A DNA stretch of 64,000 nt. Origin: Enterobacteriaceae bacterium RIT691 (GTDB lineage: Bacteria; Pseudomonadota; Gammaproteobacteria; Enterobacterales; Enterobacteriaceae). The stretch spans positions 552,864 to 616,863 of the forward strand of contig WJYM01000002.1 in the NCBI GenBank assembly GCA_009668205.1. The letters are read 5' to 3'. This document shows, piece by piece, positions 55,205 through 64,000 of this stretch (position 1 is the stretch's first letter; each line of letters starts with the position of its first letter). The notes beneath the pieces were generated by a model that ran no database searches, was not told the DNA's origin, and saw nothing but the letters and a program-made list of their open reading frames with translations. The position numbers were made by a program, and so were the translations under genes.

Positions 55205-58200
55205 ATGTCCAAATTCTTTATTCAGCGCCCCATCTTCGCGTGGGTATTGGCGATCATCATGATGATGGCCGGTGCTCTGGCGATTATGCAGCTGCCGATT
55301 GCTCAGTATCCCACTATCGCACCACCCGCAGTGGCGATTTCGGCAACCTATCCTGGCGCTGATGCGCAGACCGTGCAGGATACGGTCACGCAGGTTATCG
55401 AACAGAACATGAACGGTATCGATAACCTGATGTACATGTCTTCCACCAGCGACTCCGCAGGCGGGGTGACGATCACGCTGACCTTTCAATCGGGCACCGA
55501 CCCGGATATCGCCCAGGTTCAGGCACAAAACAAACTTCAACTGGCCACCCCACTGCTACCGCAAGAAGTTCAGCAACAGGGTATTAGCGTGAAGAAGTCC
55601 AGCAGCAGCTACCTGCTGGTTGCCGGTTTTGTGACAGATAACAAAGCGATGACTCAGGATGATATTTCTGACTATGTGGCGTCGAATGTCAAAGATGCTA
55701 TCAGCCGTCTCAACGGTGTCGGTGACACCCAACTGTTTGGTGCACAGTATGCGATGCGCATATGGCTGAACGACAATCTGCTCAATAAATATCAGATGAC
55801 CCCTGTTGATGTGATCAACCAGTTGAAGGTGCAAAACAATCAAATTGCCGCCGGTCAACTTGGCGGAACCCCTTCGCTTCCCAATCAGCAGCTGAATGCT
55901 TCGATCATCGCTCAGACGCGCCTCAAGGATCCGCAGGAATTTGGCAATATCACCCTTCGGGTAAATCAGGACGGTTCCAGAGTTCATTTGCGGGATGTCG
56001 CTCGTATCGAGCTTGGCGGCGAAAACTACAACATGATGACCAGGATTAATGGTCAGGCTGCAACGGGTCTCGGCATTAAACTGGCAACCGGTGCAAATGC
56101 GCTGGATACCGCCGAAGCGATAAAAAATAAGCTCGCCGAGCTGCAGGTCTATTTCCCGACGGGGATGAAAGTTGTCTACCCCTACGACACAACGCCCTTT
56201 GTGAAGATTTCCATTCACGAAGTGGTCAAGACGTTGTTTGAAGCTATCGTGCTGGTCTTCCTGGTGATGTACTTGTTCCTGCAAAGCATCCGCGCGACGC
56301 TGATCCCAACAATCGCTGTTCCGGTGGTATTACTTGGGACATTCGCGATCCTGGCCGCATTCGGCTACTCGATAAATACCTTAACGATGTTTGGGATGGT
56401 ATTGGCTATCGGCCTGCTGGTTGATGATGCCATCGTCGTGGTCGAAAACGTCGAACGTGTGATGGCAGAGGAAAAGTTACCGCCCAAAGAAGCCACTGAG
56501 AAATCAATGGAGCAAATTCAGGGAGCACTGGTGGGGATCGCGCTGGTGCTCTCTGCGGTGTTTGTCCCGATGGCCTTCTTCGGTGGCTCAACCGGTGCGA
56601 TTTACCGCCAGTTCTCGATAACGATCGTTTCAGCGATGGCCTTATCTGTGCTGGTCGCTCTGATCCTGACGCCGGCGCTCTGCGCCACGCTGCTGAAAGC
56701 GCCTGATGGAGAGGAACATCAGCCAAAGGGGGGATTCTTCGGTTGGTTTAACGGTAAGTTCGAGCAGAGCGTTAATCATTACACCGGAAGCGTCAGCGGC
56801 ATCCTGCGCGGCACGGGTCGCTATCTCTTTATCTACGTCATCATCGTCGCAGGCATGGCGCTGCTGTTCCTGCGTTTACCGACGTCCTTCCTGCCAGAGG
56901 AGGATCAGGGCGTCTTTATGACAATGGTCCAGCTCCCTTCAGGGGCGACCCAGCAGCGCACGGAAAAGGTACTGGATACGCTGACTCACTACTATCTGGA
57001 TAACGAAAAAGAGAATGTGGCCAGCGTCTTTACCGTTAACGGCTTCAGCTTCAGTGGGCAAGGACAAAACTCAGGGATGGCGTTTATCAGCCTCAAGCCC
57101 TGGGATGAACGCACAGGCGAAACGAACTCAGCGGAAGCCATCATTAAACGGGCAACCAAGGCCTTTAGCCAGATTAAAGATGCCGTGGTCTTTCCTTTTA
57201 ACCTTCCGGCCATCATTGAATTGGGCACGGCTACCGGTTTTGACTTTGAGCTTATCGATCAGGCTGGACTCGGGCATAGCGGCTTAACCCAGGCCCGTAA
57301 TCAGCTGCTGGGTATGGTAAAAGAGCATCCTGATATGCTGGTTCGTGTGCGCCCGAATGGCCTTGAAGATACGCCACAATACAAGCTGGATGTCGATCAG
57401 GAAAAAGCGCAGGCATTGGGTGTGTCGCTTTCCGACATCAACCAGACTATTTCGACCTCTCTCGGCGGAACCTATGTGAACGACTTTATCGATCGTGGTC
57501 GTGTGAAGAAAGTTTACGTTCAGGCCGATGCCGCTTTCCGCATGCTGCCCACTGACATCAACAGTCTGTATGTACGCAGCGCCAATGGTGAAATGGTACC
57601 GTTCTCGGCGTTTTCTACCACTCGCTGGATTTATGGTTCACCGCGACTGGAGCGCTATAACGGCTTACCGTCGATGGAAATTCTTGGTGAGGCGGCCCCG
57701 GGTAAAAGTACGGGTGAAGCCATGGTACTGATGGAACAACTGGCCGCTAAACTGCCCACGGGCACTGGTTACGATTGGACGGGAATGTCTTATCAGGAAC
57801 GTCTGTCGGGCAATCAGGCGCCAGCGCTCTATGCGATTTCCCTGATCGTCGTGTTCCTGTGTCTGGCGGCGCTGTATGAGAGCTGGTCAATTCCGTTCTC
57901 GGTCATGCTTGTTGTACCGTTGGGTGTCATTGGTGCACTTCTGGCGGCTTCCCTGCGCGGCCTGAATAATGATGTCTACTTCCAGGTAGGTCTGCTCACC
58001 ACGATCGGGCTCTCCGCGAAAAACGCCATCCTGATCGTTGAGTTCGCCAAAGACCTGATGGACAAAGAGGGCAAGGGCATTATCGAAGCGACGCTTGAAG
58101 CCTCGAGGATGCGCCTGCGTCCAATTCTGATGACGTCATTAGCCTTCATTTTGGGCGTCATGCCGTTGGTCATCAGCAGAGGTGCCGGCAGCGGTGCACA

Positions 58201-58318
58201 AAACGCGGTAGGCACGGGTGTCATGGGCGGGATGCTAACGGCAACCCTGTTGGCTATCTTCTTTGTCCCCGTTTTCTTTGTCGTCGTACGAAGTCGGTTT
58301 GGCGGGAACAAGAGTTAA
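55205..58318 (+). CDS. acrF: RND multidrug efflux pump AcrF
   Basis: Inner-membrane proton/drug antiporter of 1037 residues, 12 membrane spans and two large periplasmic loops. The proton-relay aspartates are in [16 protein letters not shown] and the TM10 lysine in [15 protein letters not shown]. The N-terminal [18 protein letters not shown] is typical. Neighbour genes acrS, acrE and yhdV support AcrF over AcrB or AcrD. Confidence 0.95.
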   Translation: MSKFFIQRPIFAWVLAIIMMMAGALAIMQLPIAQYPTIAPPAVAISATYPGADAQTVQDTVTQVIEQNMNGIDNLMYMSSTSDSAGGVTITLTFQSGTDPDIAQVQAQNKLQLATPLLPQEVQQQGISVKKSSSSYLLVAGFVTDNKAMTQDDISDYVASNVKDAISRLNGVGDTQLFGAQYAMRIWLNDNLLNKYQMTPVDVINQLKVQNNQIAAGQLGGTPSLPNQQLNASIIAQTRLKDPQEFGNITLRVNQDGSRVHLRDVARIELGGENYNMMTRINGQAATGLGIKLATGANALDTAEAIKNKLAELQVYFPTGMKVVYPYDTTPFVKISIHEVVKTLFEAIVLVFLVMYLFLQSIRATLIPTIAVPVVLLGTFAILAAFGYSINTLTMFGMVLAIGLLVDDAIVVVENVERVMAEEKLPPKEATEKSMEQIQGALVGIALVLSAVFVPMAFFGGSTGAIYRQFSITIVSAMALSVLVALILTPALCATLLKAPDGEEHQPKGGFFGWFNGKFEQSVNHYTGSVSGILRGTGRYLFIYVIIVAGMALLFLRLPTSFLPEEDQGVFMTMVQLPSGATQQRTEKVLDTLTHYYLDNEKENVASVFTVNGFSFSGQGQNSGMAFISLKPWDERTGETNSAEAIIKRATKAFSQIKDAVVFPFNLPAIIELGTATGFDFELIDQAGLGHSGLTQARNQLLGMVKEHPDMLVRVRPNGLEDTPQYKLDVDQEKAQALGVSLSDINQTISTSLGGTYVNDFIDRGRVKKVYVQADAAFRMLPTDINSLYVRSANGEMVPFSAFSTTRWIYGSPRLERYNGLPSMEILGEAAPGKSTGEAMVLMEQLAAKLPTGTGYDWTGMSYQERLSGNQAPALYAISLIVVFLCLAALYESWSIPFSVMLVVPLGVIGALLAASLRGLNNDVYFQVGLLTTIGLSAKNAILIVEFAKDLMDKEGKGIIEATLEASRMRLRPILMTSLAFILGVMPLVISRGAGSGAQNAVGTGVMGGMLTATLLAIFFVPVFFVVVRSRFGGNKS

Positions 58319-58324
58319 AAATAC

Positions 58325-58350
58325 AAAAGGCGCTTAACGCGCCTTTTTTC
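58325..58350 (+). terminator. Terminator of acrEF
   Basis: Stem AAAAGGCGC-TTAAC-GCGCCTTTT with extra T residues, right after acrF. Confidence 0.9.
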
Positions 58351-58572
58351 TGGAGAGTAGTCTTTTAAACAAATCTCCAGAGTTAAGTTGGTATTTTATT
58401 CTTCATAGTTTCTACATATTTAGCCAAATAGCGTTGAAAAGCTCCATGATGTTTACAGAGCAAATAAATTGAGATTATTTACGCTTCTGCGCCAACAAAA
58501 GGGAGTGATAAAATTAGCGCTATCCCGCAGCTCTGGCGTTTTAACGCCACGCGGTATCATTGAGGTAATATT

Positions 58573-58794
58573 ATGAAAAGATTGATTTCAGTTGCGCTGC
58601 TCGCCGCTTTGCTTGCTGGCTGCGCGCATGATTCACCGTGCGTCCCCGTTTATGACGATCAGGGCCGCCTGGTGCATACCAATACCTGTGTAAAAGGCAC
58701 CACTCAGGATAACTGGGAAACGGCAGGGGCTATTGCCGGAGGTGCAGCAGCGCTGGCTGGCCTGACGCTCGGTATCGTTGCTCTCACAAAATAA
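58573..58794 (+). CDS. yhdV: YhdV, small lipoprotein
   Basis: A 73-residue predicted lipoprotein with lipobox LLAGC (Cys17). Conserved CVPVYDDQGRLVHTNTC precedes a C-terminal glycine/alanine hydrophobic stretch (about 53-71). Almost identical to E. coli YhdV. Function unknown. A GAGGTAAT ribosome site precedes the ATG. Confidence 0.93.
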   Translation: MKRLISVALLAALLAGCAHDSPCVPVYDDQGRLVHTNTCVKGTTQDNWETAGAIAGGAAALAGLTLGIVALTK

Positions 58795-58804
58795 CGTCAT
58801 CCAG

Positions 58805-58830
58805 GCGCGGGTCTCCTCCCGCGCTTTTGC
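58805..58830 (+). terminator. Terminator of yhdV
   Basis: Stem GCGCGGG / CCCGCGC with a 6-base loop and TTTTGCT tail. Confidence 0.82.
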
Positions 58831-59273
58831 TACATGGTGGTGCAGATTTCCCGTCATGATGCATCACGGGATCTTTTAGCAAGGCTGTCTTTATTGATTT
58901 CATTATGCTTAGTTGCTGCATAATAATGAATTCTTATTTTTTAGCTTTAAAAGACGTGAGCCATTTCACATTCTATTCTTTTTCGTTTTCAGACCAATAT
59001 TAACCTGCGAAATCATTTCTTTTCACTTGCTCATTACATCCATTTTTCGCTTCAATTTGTGGCGCAGGTTTCAATTTTGCACCATCCCGGGGCGCTTATT
59101 TTTTTCGTTCCTGTCTACACTCACTCTATTGCCGCCCTACGATACAAAATCAGCGGGTTGTAATTCTGGCATTCCCTTTGCTTTAAAGGAAATGGCCATA
59201 GCCACAGACAGGTTTCGACGTTCTCCCGAACGTCTCATTTATAACGATAAATTTTCGCCACACAGGATGCTTT
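58831..59273 (+). promoter_or_regulatory. Upstream region of yhdWXYZ
   Basis: Non-coding, A/T-rich region of about 440 bases. It should hold the yhdW promoter. An ORF of 151 codons crosses it and runs into yhdW in another frame; it looks spurious because its residues are biased to Phe/Leu from A/T-rich DNA and it has no ribosome site. I see no convincing RNA gene. Confidence 0.4.
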
Positions 59274-60299
59274 ATGAAAAAGACGATGATCGCCAGCCTC
59301 GCTGCGGCGGGCGTACTGTTTGCACTCTCCACTCAGGCCCATGCCGGTACCACTTTCGATGCGATTAAAAAGAAAGGTTTCGTCCAGTGCGGGATCAGTG
59401 ATGGTTTGCCTGGTTTTTCCTATGCAGATGCCGACGGCAAATTTACCGGTATTGATGTTGATGTCTGCCGTGGCGTGGCTGCAGCGGTATTTGGCGATGC
59501 CAGCAAAGTGAAATACACCCCGCTGACGGCGAAAGAGCGCTTCACCGCACTGCAATCCGGTGAGGTGGATTTGCTGTCACGTAATACCACCTGGACATCT
59601 TCCCGTGATGCAGGGATGGGGCTATCGTTCACCGGCGTCACCTACTATGACGGTATCGGCTTCCTGACCCACGACAAAGCAGGGTTGAAAAGCGCGAAAG
59701 AGTTGGATGGTGCGACAGTTTGCATTCAGGCAGGAACGGACACTGAACTTAACGTCGCCGACTACTTTAAAGCCAATAACATGAAGTACACCCCTGTCAC
59801 CTTCGACCGTTCTGATGAATCGGCAAAAGCACTGGAATCCGGTCGTTGCGATACGCTGGCCTCCGATCAGTCACAGCTGTATGCCTTGCGCATCAAGCTG
59901 AGCAAACCAACAGACTGGGTCGTGCTGCCAGAAGTTATCTCTAAAGAGCCGCTGGGGCCGGTGGTACGTCGTGGCGACGACGAATGGTTCTCCATTGTGC
60001 GCTGGACGCTGTTCGCGATGCTGAATGCCGAAGAGATGGGCATCAACTCGAAGAACGTCGACGAGAAATTCGCAAACCCTTCCACACCGGATATGTCCCA
60101 TCTGTTGGGTAAAGAAGGTGACTTTGGTAAGGACCTGAAACTGGATAACAAGTGGGCGTATAACATCGTCAAACAGGTGGGTAACTACGCTGAAATCTTT
60201 GACCGCAACGTGGGTGAAGGCAGTGCGCTGAAAATCAAACGTGGTCAGAACAATCTCTGGAACAACGGCGGTATTCAGTACGCTCCGCCAGTACGTTAA
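59274..60299 (+). CDS. yhdW: Amino-acid ABC transporter, periplasmic binding protein
   Basis: Secreted solute-binding protein of 341 residues from the PAAT (AapJ/BztA-like) family. Signal peptide about 1-24 (ending AHAG). The mature start TTFDAIKKKGFVQCGISDGL and the GIDVDVCRGVAAAVFGD segment are family features. In E. coli K-12 yhdW is often described as damaged; here the gene is intact. First gene of yhdWXYZ. Confidence 0.92.
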   Translation: MKKTMIASLAAAGVLFALSTQAHAGTTFDAIKKKGFVQCGISDGLPGFSYADADGKFTGIDVDVCRGVAAAVFGDASKVKYTPLTAKERFTALQSGEVDLLSRNTTWTSSRDAGMGLSFTGVTYYDGIGFLTHDKAGLKSAKELDGATVCIQAGTDTELNVADYFKANNMKYTPVTFDRSDESAKALESGRCDTLASDQSQLYALRIKLSKPTDWVVLPEVISKEPLGPVVRRGDDEWFSIVRWTLFAMLNAEEMGINSKNVDEKFANPSTPDMSHLLGKEGDFGKDLKLDNKWAYNIVKQVGNYAEIFDRNVGEGSALKIKRGQNNLWNNGGIQYAPPVR

Positions 60300-60314
60300 T
60301 GATTGAGCTGTAAC

Positions 60315-60336
60315 GGATGCCGCGTCTGCGGCATCC
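60315..60336 (+). other. Intercistronic hairpin after yhdW
   Basis: Nine-base stem GGATGCCGC-GTCT-GCGGCATCC with no T-run, between yhdW and yhdX. Hairpins at this place typically protect binding-protein mRNA and raise its level over the permease genes. Confidence 0.7.
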
Positions 60337-60367
60337 ACTCCAGAGTCCTGGTTATTGAGGTTTCACT

Positions 60368-61549
60368 ATGTCTCGTCGCCATCCAGCCGTGAAAGGATCG
60401 CTCTCCTTTTCCAACCCAACGGTTCGCGCCTGGCTGTTTCAGATAATCGCCGTTGTGGCGGTCGTTGTGATTGCCATTTATCTGATTCATAACACTATCA
60501 CTAACCTGAACAACCGTGGAATCACCTCCGGTTTTGCTTTTCTTGACCGGAGTGCCGGATTTGGCATTGTTCAGCATCTGATTGATTATCAACAGGGAGA
60601 TACTTACGGCCGCGTCTTCATCGTGGGGCTGTTGAATACCCTGCTGGTCTCTGCGCTGTGTATCGTATTTGCTTCGTTTATCGGCTTTTTCCTTGGCCTT
60701 GCTCGTCTGTCTGAAAACTGGTTGCTGCGTAAACTTTCAACGCTGTATATCGAGATTTTCCGTAATATCCCCCCGCTGCTGCAGATTTTCTTTTGGTACT
60801 TCGCGGTGCTGCGCAATCTGCCCGGGCCACGTCAGGCAGTTAATGCGTTCGATCTGGCTTTTCTCAGCAACCGTGGCCTCTACATTCCTGCCCCCCAACT
60901 TGGGGAAGGGCTATTCGCTTTCACTGGGGCGGTTGTGCTTGCTATCGCGATCTCCATAGGGCTTTTCCGCTATAACAAGAACCTGCAAATCAAAACCGGG
61001 CAGCTTCGCAGAACATGGCCCGTTGCAATTGGGCTGATCGTGGGTCTGCCGCTATTGGCACATTGGATCTTTGGCGCCGCAATCCACTGGGATGTCCCTG
61101 TGCTTCGCGGGTTTAACTTCCGCGGTGGAATGGCCCTAATCCCGGAACTGGCCGCACTCACGCTGGCACTCTCGGTCTACACCTCCGCTTTTATTGCGGA
61201 AATTATTCGCGCCGGTATTCAGGCCGTCCCCTACGGTCAACATGAAGCCGCACGCTCTCTGGGATTACCCAACCCCGTGACGTTACGTCAGGTCATCCTT
61301 CCCCAGGCGCTCAGAGTGATCATCCCACCGCTGACCAGCCAGTATTTGAATATTGTCAAAAACTCGTCACTGGCTGCCGCGATTGGCTACCCGGATATGG
61401 TCTCGCTATTTGCCGGAACCGTCCTTAACCAGACAGGCCAGGCTATTGAAACCATTGCCATTACGATGTCGGTTTACCTCATTATCAGCCTGACTATCTC
61501 GTTACTGATGAATATCTACAACCGCCGCAAGGCACTGGTTGAGCGCTAA
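60368..61549 (+). CDS. yhdX: Amino-acid ABC transporter permease YhdX
   Basis: Inner-membrane permease of 393 residues, AapQ-like, with about eight spans. The HisMQ-type permease domain occupies the C-terminal part, with the ATPase-contact loop EAARSLGLPNPVTLRQVILP. It partners with YhdY and the ATPase YhdZ. Confidence 0.93.
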   Translation: MSRRHPAVKGSLSFSNPTVRAWLFQIIAVVAVVVIAIYLIHNTITNLNNRGITSGFAFLDRSAGFGIVQHLIDYQQGDTYGRVFIVGLLNTLLVSALCIVFASFIGFFLGLARLSENWLLRKLSTLYIEIFRNIPPLLQIFFWYFAVLRNLPGPRQAVNAFDLAFLSNRGLYIPAPQLGEGLFAFTGAVVLAIAISIGLFRYNKNLQIKTGQLRRTWPVAIGLIVGLPLLAHWIFGAAIHWDVPVLRGFNFRGGMALIPELAALTLALSVYTSAFIAEIIRAGIQAVPYGQHEAARSLGLPNPVTLRQVILPQALRVIIPPLTSQYLNIVKNSSLAAAIGYPDMVSLFAGTVLNQTGQAIETIAITMSVYLIISLTISLLMNIYNRRKALVER

Positions 61550-61558
61550 GGAGTCATG

Positions 61559-62662
61559 ATGACAAAAGCCCTTCTGTCACATCCTTCCCGCCAGGCGAGT
61601 GCTGGCCCGGGAAGAGCGGTAAGCTGGATCCGCAAAAATCTTTTCTCCAGCTGGTCAAACAGTCTGCTGACGCTGTTCTGCATCTGGATGCTTTGGGAAA
61701 TCATTCCCCCCCTGATCAACTGGGCTTTCCTGCAAGCTAATTGGATCGGCACGACTCGTGCAGACTGCACCAAAGCAGGCGCCTGTTGGGTCTTTATCCA
61801 TCAACGCTTTGGCCAGTTCATGTATGGCCTCTATCCCCACGATCAGCGCTGGCGAATCAACCTGGCGTTAGTCATTGGCTTGCTGAGCATCATACCGATG
61901 TTCTGGAATGCGATGCCTCGCCGTGGCCGCTATATAGCCTGCTGGGCAGTGCTCTACCCGATCATCGTGTGGATCCTGCTGTACGGCGGTTTCTTGGGGC
62001 TGGATCGTGTGGAAACCCGCCAGTGGGGAGGGCTGACCCTAACGCTGATCATCGCGTCAGTGGGTATTGCGGGTGCTTTACCTCTGGGGATATTACTGGC
62101 ACTGGGCAGACGCTCGTCGATGCCAGTGGTGCGGATACTGTCGGTGATTTTTATCGAGTTTTGGCGCGGCGTACCGCTGATCACCGTACTGTTCATGTCT
62201 TCAGTAATGCTGCCGCTGTTTATGTCAGAAGGAACCACCATCGATAAACTCATCCGAGCGTTGGTTGGGGTCATTCTCTTCCAGTCCGCCTATGTGGCTG
62301 AAGTTGTTCGTGGCGGTCTGCAGGCATTGCCAAAAGGACAATATGAAGCCGCGGAGTCGCTTGCTCTGGGTTACTGGAAAACCCAAGGGTTGGTCATCCT
62401 GCCTCAGGCCCTGAAGCTTGTCATCCCTGGACTCGTCAACACCATCATTGCCCTGTTCAAAGATACCAGCCTGGTGATCATCATCGGCTTGTTCGATCTG
62501 TTTAGCAGCGTGCAGCAGGCGACCGTTGATCCTGCCTGGCTTGGGATGTCGACGGAGGGTTACGTTTTTGCCGCACTGATCTACTGGATCTTCTGTTTTA
62601 GCATGTCGCGCTACAGCCAACACCTGGAAAAGCGCTTTAACACCGGGCGTACACCGCACTGA
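61559..62662 (+). CDS. yhdY: Amino-acid ABC transporter permease YhdY
   Basis: Second permease, 367 residues, AapM-like. The ATPase-contact loop is [21 protein letters not shown] choose the second of two adjacent ATG codons because AAGGAG is only 2 bases from the first. Starts 9 bases after yhdX. Confidence 0.93.
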   Translation: MTKALLSHPSRQASAGPGRAVSWIRKNLFSSWSNSLLTLFCIWMLWEIIPPLINWAFLQANWIGTTRADCTKAGACWVFIHQRFGQFMYGLYPHDQRWRINLALVIGLLSIIPMFWNAMPRRGRYIACWAVLYPIIVWILLYGGFLGLDRVETRQWGGLTLTLIIASVGIAGALPLGILLALGRRSSMPVVRILSVIFIEFWRGVPLITVLFMSSVMLPLFMSEGTTIDKLIRALVGVILFQSAYVAEVVRGGLQALPKGQYEAAESLALGYWKTQGLVILPQALKLVIPGLVNTIIALFKDTSLVIIIGLFDLFSSVQQATVDPAWLGMSTEGYVFAALIYWIFCFSMSRYSQHLEKRFNTGRTPH

Positions 62663-62669
62663 GGACACT

Positions 62670-63428
62670 ATGAGTCAAACATTACTGCAACCGGCTGATG
62701 CGATGATTACGCTGGAAAACGTGAATAAATGGTACGGGCAATTCCATGTGCTCAAAAATATTAATCTGAATGTAAAACATGGCGAACGGATCGTGCTCTG
62801 TGGCCCATCGGGTTCAGGTAAATCGACGACGATTCGCTGTATCAATCATCTGGAAGAGCACCAGCAGGGGCGTATTGTCGTCGACGGCATCGAGCTCAAT
62901 GAAGACATCCGCAATATCGAGCGAGTACGTCAGGAAGTGGGGATGGTTTTTCAGCACTTTAACCTGTTCCCACATCTCACCGTATTGCAGAACTGCACAT
63001 TAGCCCCCATCTGGGTCAGGAAAATGCCAAAGAAGGAGGCTGAGGCCTTAGCCATGCATTATCTGGAACGGGTGCGCATCGCCGAGCATGCTCACAAATT
63101 CCCGGGCCAGATCTCTGGCGGTCAGCAACAGCGTGTGGCGATTGCTCGCTCGCTCTGCATGAAGCCAAAGATTATGCTGTTTGATGAGCCAACATCCGCG
63201 CTGGATCCAGAGATGGTTAAAGAAGTACTCGATACCATGATTGGTCTGGCACAGTCGGGGATGACCATGCTGTGCGTGACGCACGAAATGGGTTTTGCGA
63301 GGACGGTAGCGGATAGAGTTATTTTTATGGATCGCGGGGAGATAGTAGAACAAGCGCCTCCCGATCAGTTCTTTGCTAACCCTAAATCCGAACGCACTCG
63401 GGCGTTTCTCTCTCAGGTGATTCATTAA
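62670..63428 (+). CDS. yhdZ: Amino-acid ABC transporter ATPase YhdZ
   Basis: ATP-binding subunit of 252 residues. Walker [19 protein letters not shown], signature [15 protein letters not shown], Walker [15 protein letters not shown] and the H-loop VTHEMGF are all intact. It starts 7 bases after yhdY and ends the operon. The next gene cluster is the rRNA operon end on the other strand. Confidence 0.95.
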   Translation: MSQTLLQPADAMITLENVNKWYGQFHVLKNINLNVKHGERIVLCGPSGSGKSTTIRCINHLEEHQQGRIVVDGIELNEDIRNIERVRQEVGMVFQHFNLFPHLTVLQNCTLAPIWVRKMPKKEAEALAMHYLERVRIAEHAHKFPGQISGGQQQRVAIARSLCMKPKIMLFDEPTSALDPEMVKEVLDTMIGLAQSGMTMLCVTHEMGFARTVADRVIFMDRGEIVEQAPPDQFFANPKSERTRAFLSQVIH

Positions 63429-63477
63429 GTCTTTTGCCCGCAGGTAATCTGCTTGTCGGGCTTACGACAATGCAGAA

Positions 63478-63516
63478 AAGCAAAAAGCCCAGTCATAAGA
63501 CTGGGCTTTTTGCTTA
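63478..63516. terminator. Bidirectional terminator between yhdZ and the rRNA operon end
   Basis: Stem AAAAAGCCCAGTC-ATAA-GACTGGGCTTTTT. On the plus strand it serves yhdZ; on the minus strand it sits just after a 5S-like tail and repeats the form of the terminator at 63721-63756. Confidence 0.9.
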
Positions 63517-63518
63517 AT

Positions 63519-63533
63519 TGATGTCTGGCAGTT
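63519..63533 (-). pseudogene. Vestigial 3' tail of a second 5S rRNA gene
   Basis: The 15 bases TGATGTCTGGCAGTT are identical to the 3' end of the intact 5S gene plus its flank (63761-63775). Like it, they are followed on the minus strand by a very similar terminator. Only the tail remains, so this is a relic left by deletion between rrn-type sequences. Confidence 0.75.
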
Positions 63534-63583
63534 GTATGCCGGGCTTCCTGCCCGTCACCCTCCGGGCAGCACTGCGTGCCGTG

Positions 63584-63673
63584 CAAAATCGTTCTCGACC
63601 TCATAGTACTCGTATCATCCTGATACTTGCCCCTTCGGGGCCGCCGTAAACGGCGTTCAAAATCGTTCCCGAC
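63584..63673 (+). repeat. Short direct repeat CAAAATCGTTCYCGAC, two copies
   Basis: CAAAATCGTTCTCGAC (63584-63599) and CAAAATCGTTCCCGAC (63658-63673) differ at one base. They flank a spacer with small GC hairpins, inside the region between the two terminators. Origin unknown. Confidence 0.7.
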
Positions 63674-63720
63674 AATTTTGTCCTGTTCAGGAAAGCGCTC
63701 ACCGACAAACAACAGGTAAA

Positions 63721-63756
63721 ACAAAAGGCCCAGTCTTTCGACTGAGCTTTTTGTTT
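63721..63756 (-). terminator. Terminator of the rRNA operon
   Basis: Stem AAAAGGCCCAGTC-TTTC-GACTGAGCTTTTT, about 10 bases past the 5S gene on the minus strand. The A-run on the plus strand gives the T-tail. Confidence 0.9.
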
Positions 63757-63762
63757 TATTTG

Positions 63763-63882
63763 ATGTCTGGCAGTTCCCTACTCTCGCATGGGGAGACCCC
63801 ACACTACCATCGGCGCTACGGCGTTTCACTTCTGAGTTCGGCATGGGGTCAGGTGGGACCACCGCGCTGTTGCCGCCAGACA
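63763..63882 (-). rRNA. rrf: 5S ribosomal RNA
   Basis: A 120-base sequence on the minus strand with the conserved 5S core: CCATGCCGAACTCAGAAGTG and GATGGTAGTGTGGGG. The terminal stem is TGTCTGGC / GCCAGACA, where E. coli has TGCCTGGC / GCCAGGCA, a compensated pair change. It follows the tRNA-Thr gene, the order thrV-rrfF known from E. coli rrnD. Confidence 0.97.
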
Positions 63883-63918
63883 AATTCTGTACTATCTGCC
63901 GAACTTTAACCTAAAAAC

Positions 63919-63994
63919 TGGTGCTGATACCCAGAGTCGAACTGGGGACCTCACCCTTACCAAGGGTGCGCTCTACCAACTGAGCCATATCAGC
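63919..63994 (-). tRNA. thrV: tRNA-Thr (anticodon GGT)
   Basis: A 76-base cloverleaf on the minus strand with encoded CCA end. Acceptor GCTGATA / TATCAGC, anticodon loop CTTGGTAAG, and T-loop GTTCGACTC are visible. It lies 36 bases upstream of the 5S gene, the position of thrV at the distal end of rrnD. Confidence 0.97.
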
Positions 63995-64000
63995 ACACTA

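Noticed and set aside
55556..56284. 242-codon minus-strand ORF opposite acrF
   Set aside because: Antisense shadow within a full-length RND pump gene.
58913..59368. 151-codon ORF between yhdV and yhdW
   Set aside because: Runs into yhdW in another frame; Phe/Leu/Ile-rich product from A/T-rich DNA, no ribosome site, no family resemblance.
63425..63883. 152-codon ORF across the 5S gene and terminators
   Set aside because: Overlaps the 5S rRNA and two terminators; cannot be a real protein gene.

Overview
The window reads as ordinary chromosomal backbone from a member of the Enterobacteriaceae. Gene order follows the Escherichia coli nan - sspAB - rplM/rpsI - degQS - mdh/argR - aae - tldD/yhdP/rng - mreBCD - csrD - accBC - prmA - dusB/fis - acrEF - yhdWXYZ - rrn segment. 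Several additions absent from the E. coli K-12 version of this order point to Enterobacter (cloacae complex) or a near relative such as Lelliottia, Leclercia or Kosakonia. These are type II dehydroquinase, msrPQ beside acuI, an alpha-carbonic anhydrase, an MHYT-GGDEF-EAL protein, a FucR-like regulator and an adi acid-resistance cluster. The species cannot be fixed from this window alone. No prophage, insertion sequence, integron or CRISPR array was seen.

Layout. Positions 1-5226 hold the sialic-acid catabolic operon nanA-T-E-K-Q (minus strand) and its repressor nanR, with a clear triple NanR operator. From 5.3 to 9.7 kb lie sspA-sspB, rplM-rpsI, zapE and zapG. From 9.9 to 12.4 kb are the periplasmic proteases degQ and degS; 12.4-14.3 kb has mdh and argR with two ARG boxes. 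From 14.6 to 15.7 kb are tandem yhcN paralogues and yhcO. From 15.7 to 22.6 kb is an accessory block: a succinate-semialdehyde-type dehydrogenase facing an arginine-dependent acid-resistance cluster adiA-adiY-adiC, plus an HdeB-like periplasmic chaperone. From 22.7 to 27.7 kb are the aromatic-acid efflux genes aaeXAB, their regulator aaeR, and an orphan FucR-like regulator. From 27.7 to 40 kb runs a long minus-strand series: tldD, yhdP, rng, maf, mreD, mreC, mreB, csrD. From 40 to 48 kb the plus strand carries acuI, msrPQ, aroQ, accBC, yhdT, panF and prmA. From 48 to 53 kb are the carbonic anhydrase, dusB-fis, yhdU and the MHYT-GGDEF-EAL protein. From 53 to 58.8 kb are acrS, acrEF and yhdV. 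From 59 to 63.4 kb is the amino-acid ABC transporter yhdWXYZ. The window ends in the distal part of an rRNA operon on the minus strand (tRNA-Thr, 5S rRNA), followed by a vestigial 5S tail and a second terminator.

Functional picture. Housekeeping operons (ribosomal proteins, fatty-acid initiation, cell shape, RNA processing) are interleaved with stress and envelope functions: DegQ/DegS, AdiA/AdiC/HdeB, AcrEF, AaeAB, MsrPQ, carbonic anhydrase. The adi block is the most coherent accessory system. AdiA consumes a cytoplasmic proton by decarboxylating arginine, AdiC exchanges agmatine for arginine, AdiY probably regulates the pair, and the HdeB-like protein would protect periplasmic proteins at low pH. 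I found no convincing candidate for a wholly undescribed system. The best leads are the adi/hdeB island with its unusual HdeB, the orphan FucR paralogue, the dual c-di-GMP enzyme lacking an inhibitory site, and the decayed rRNA-operon end. Protein identities rest on recognition of family sequences and gene order; no database search was run.
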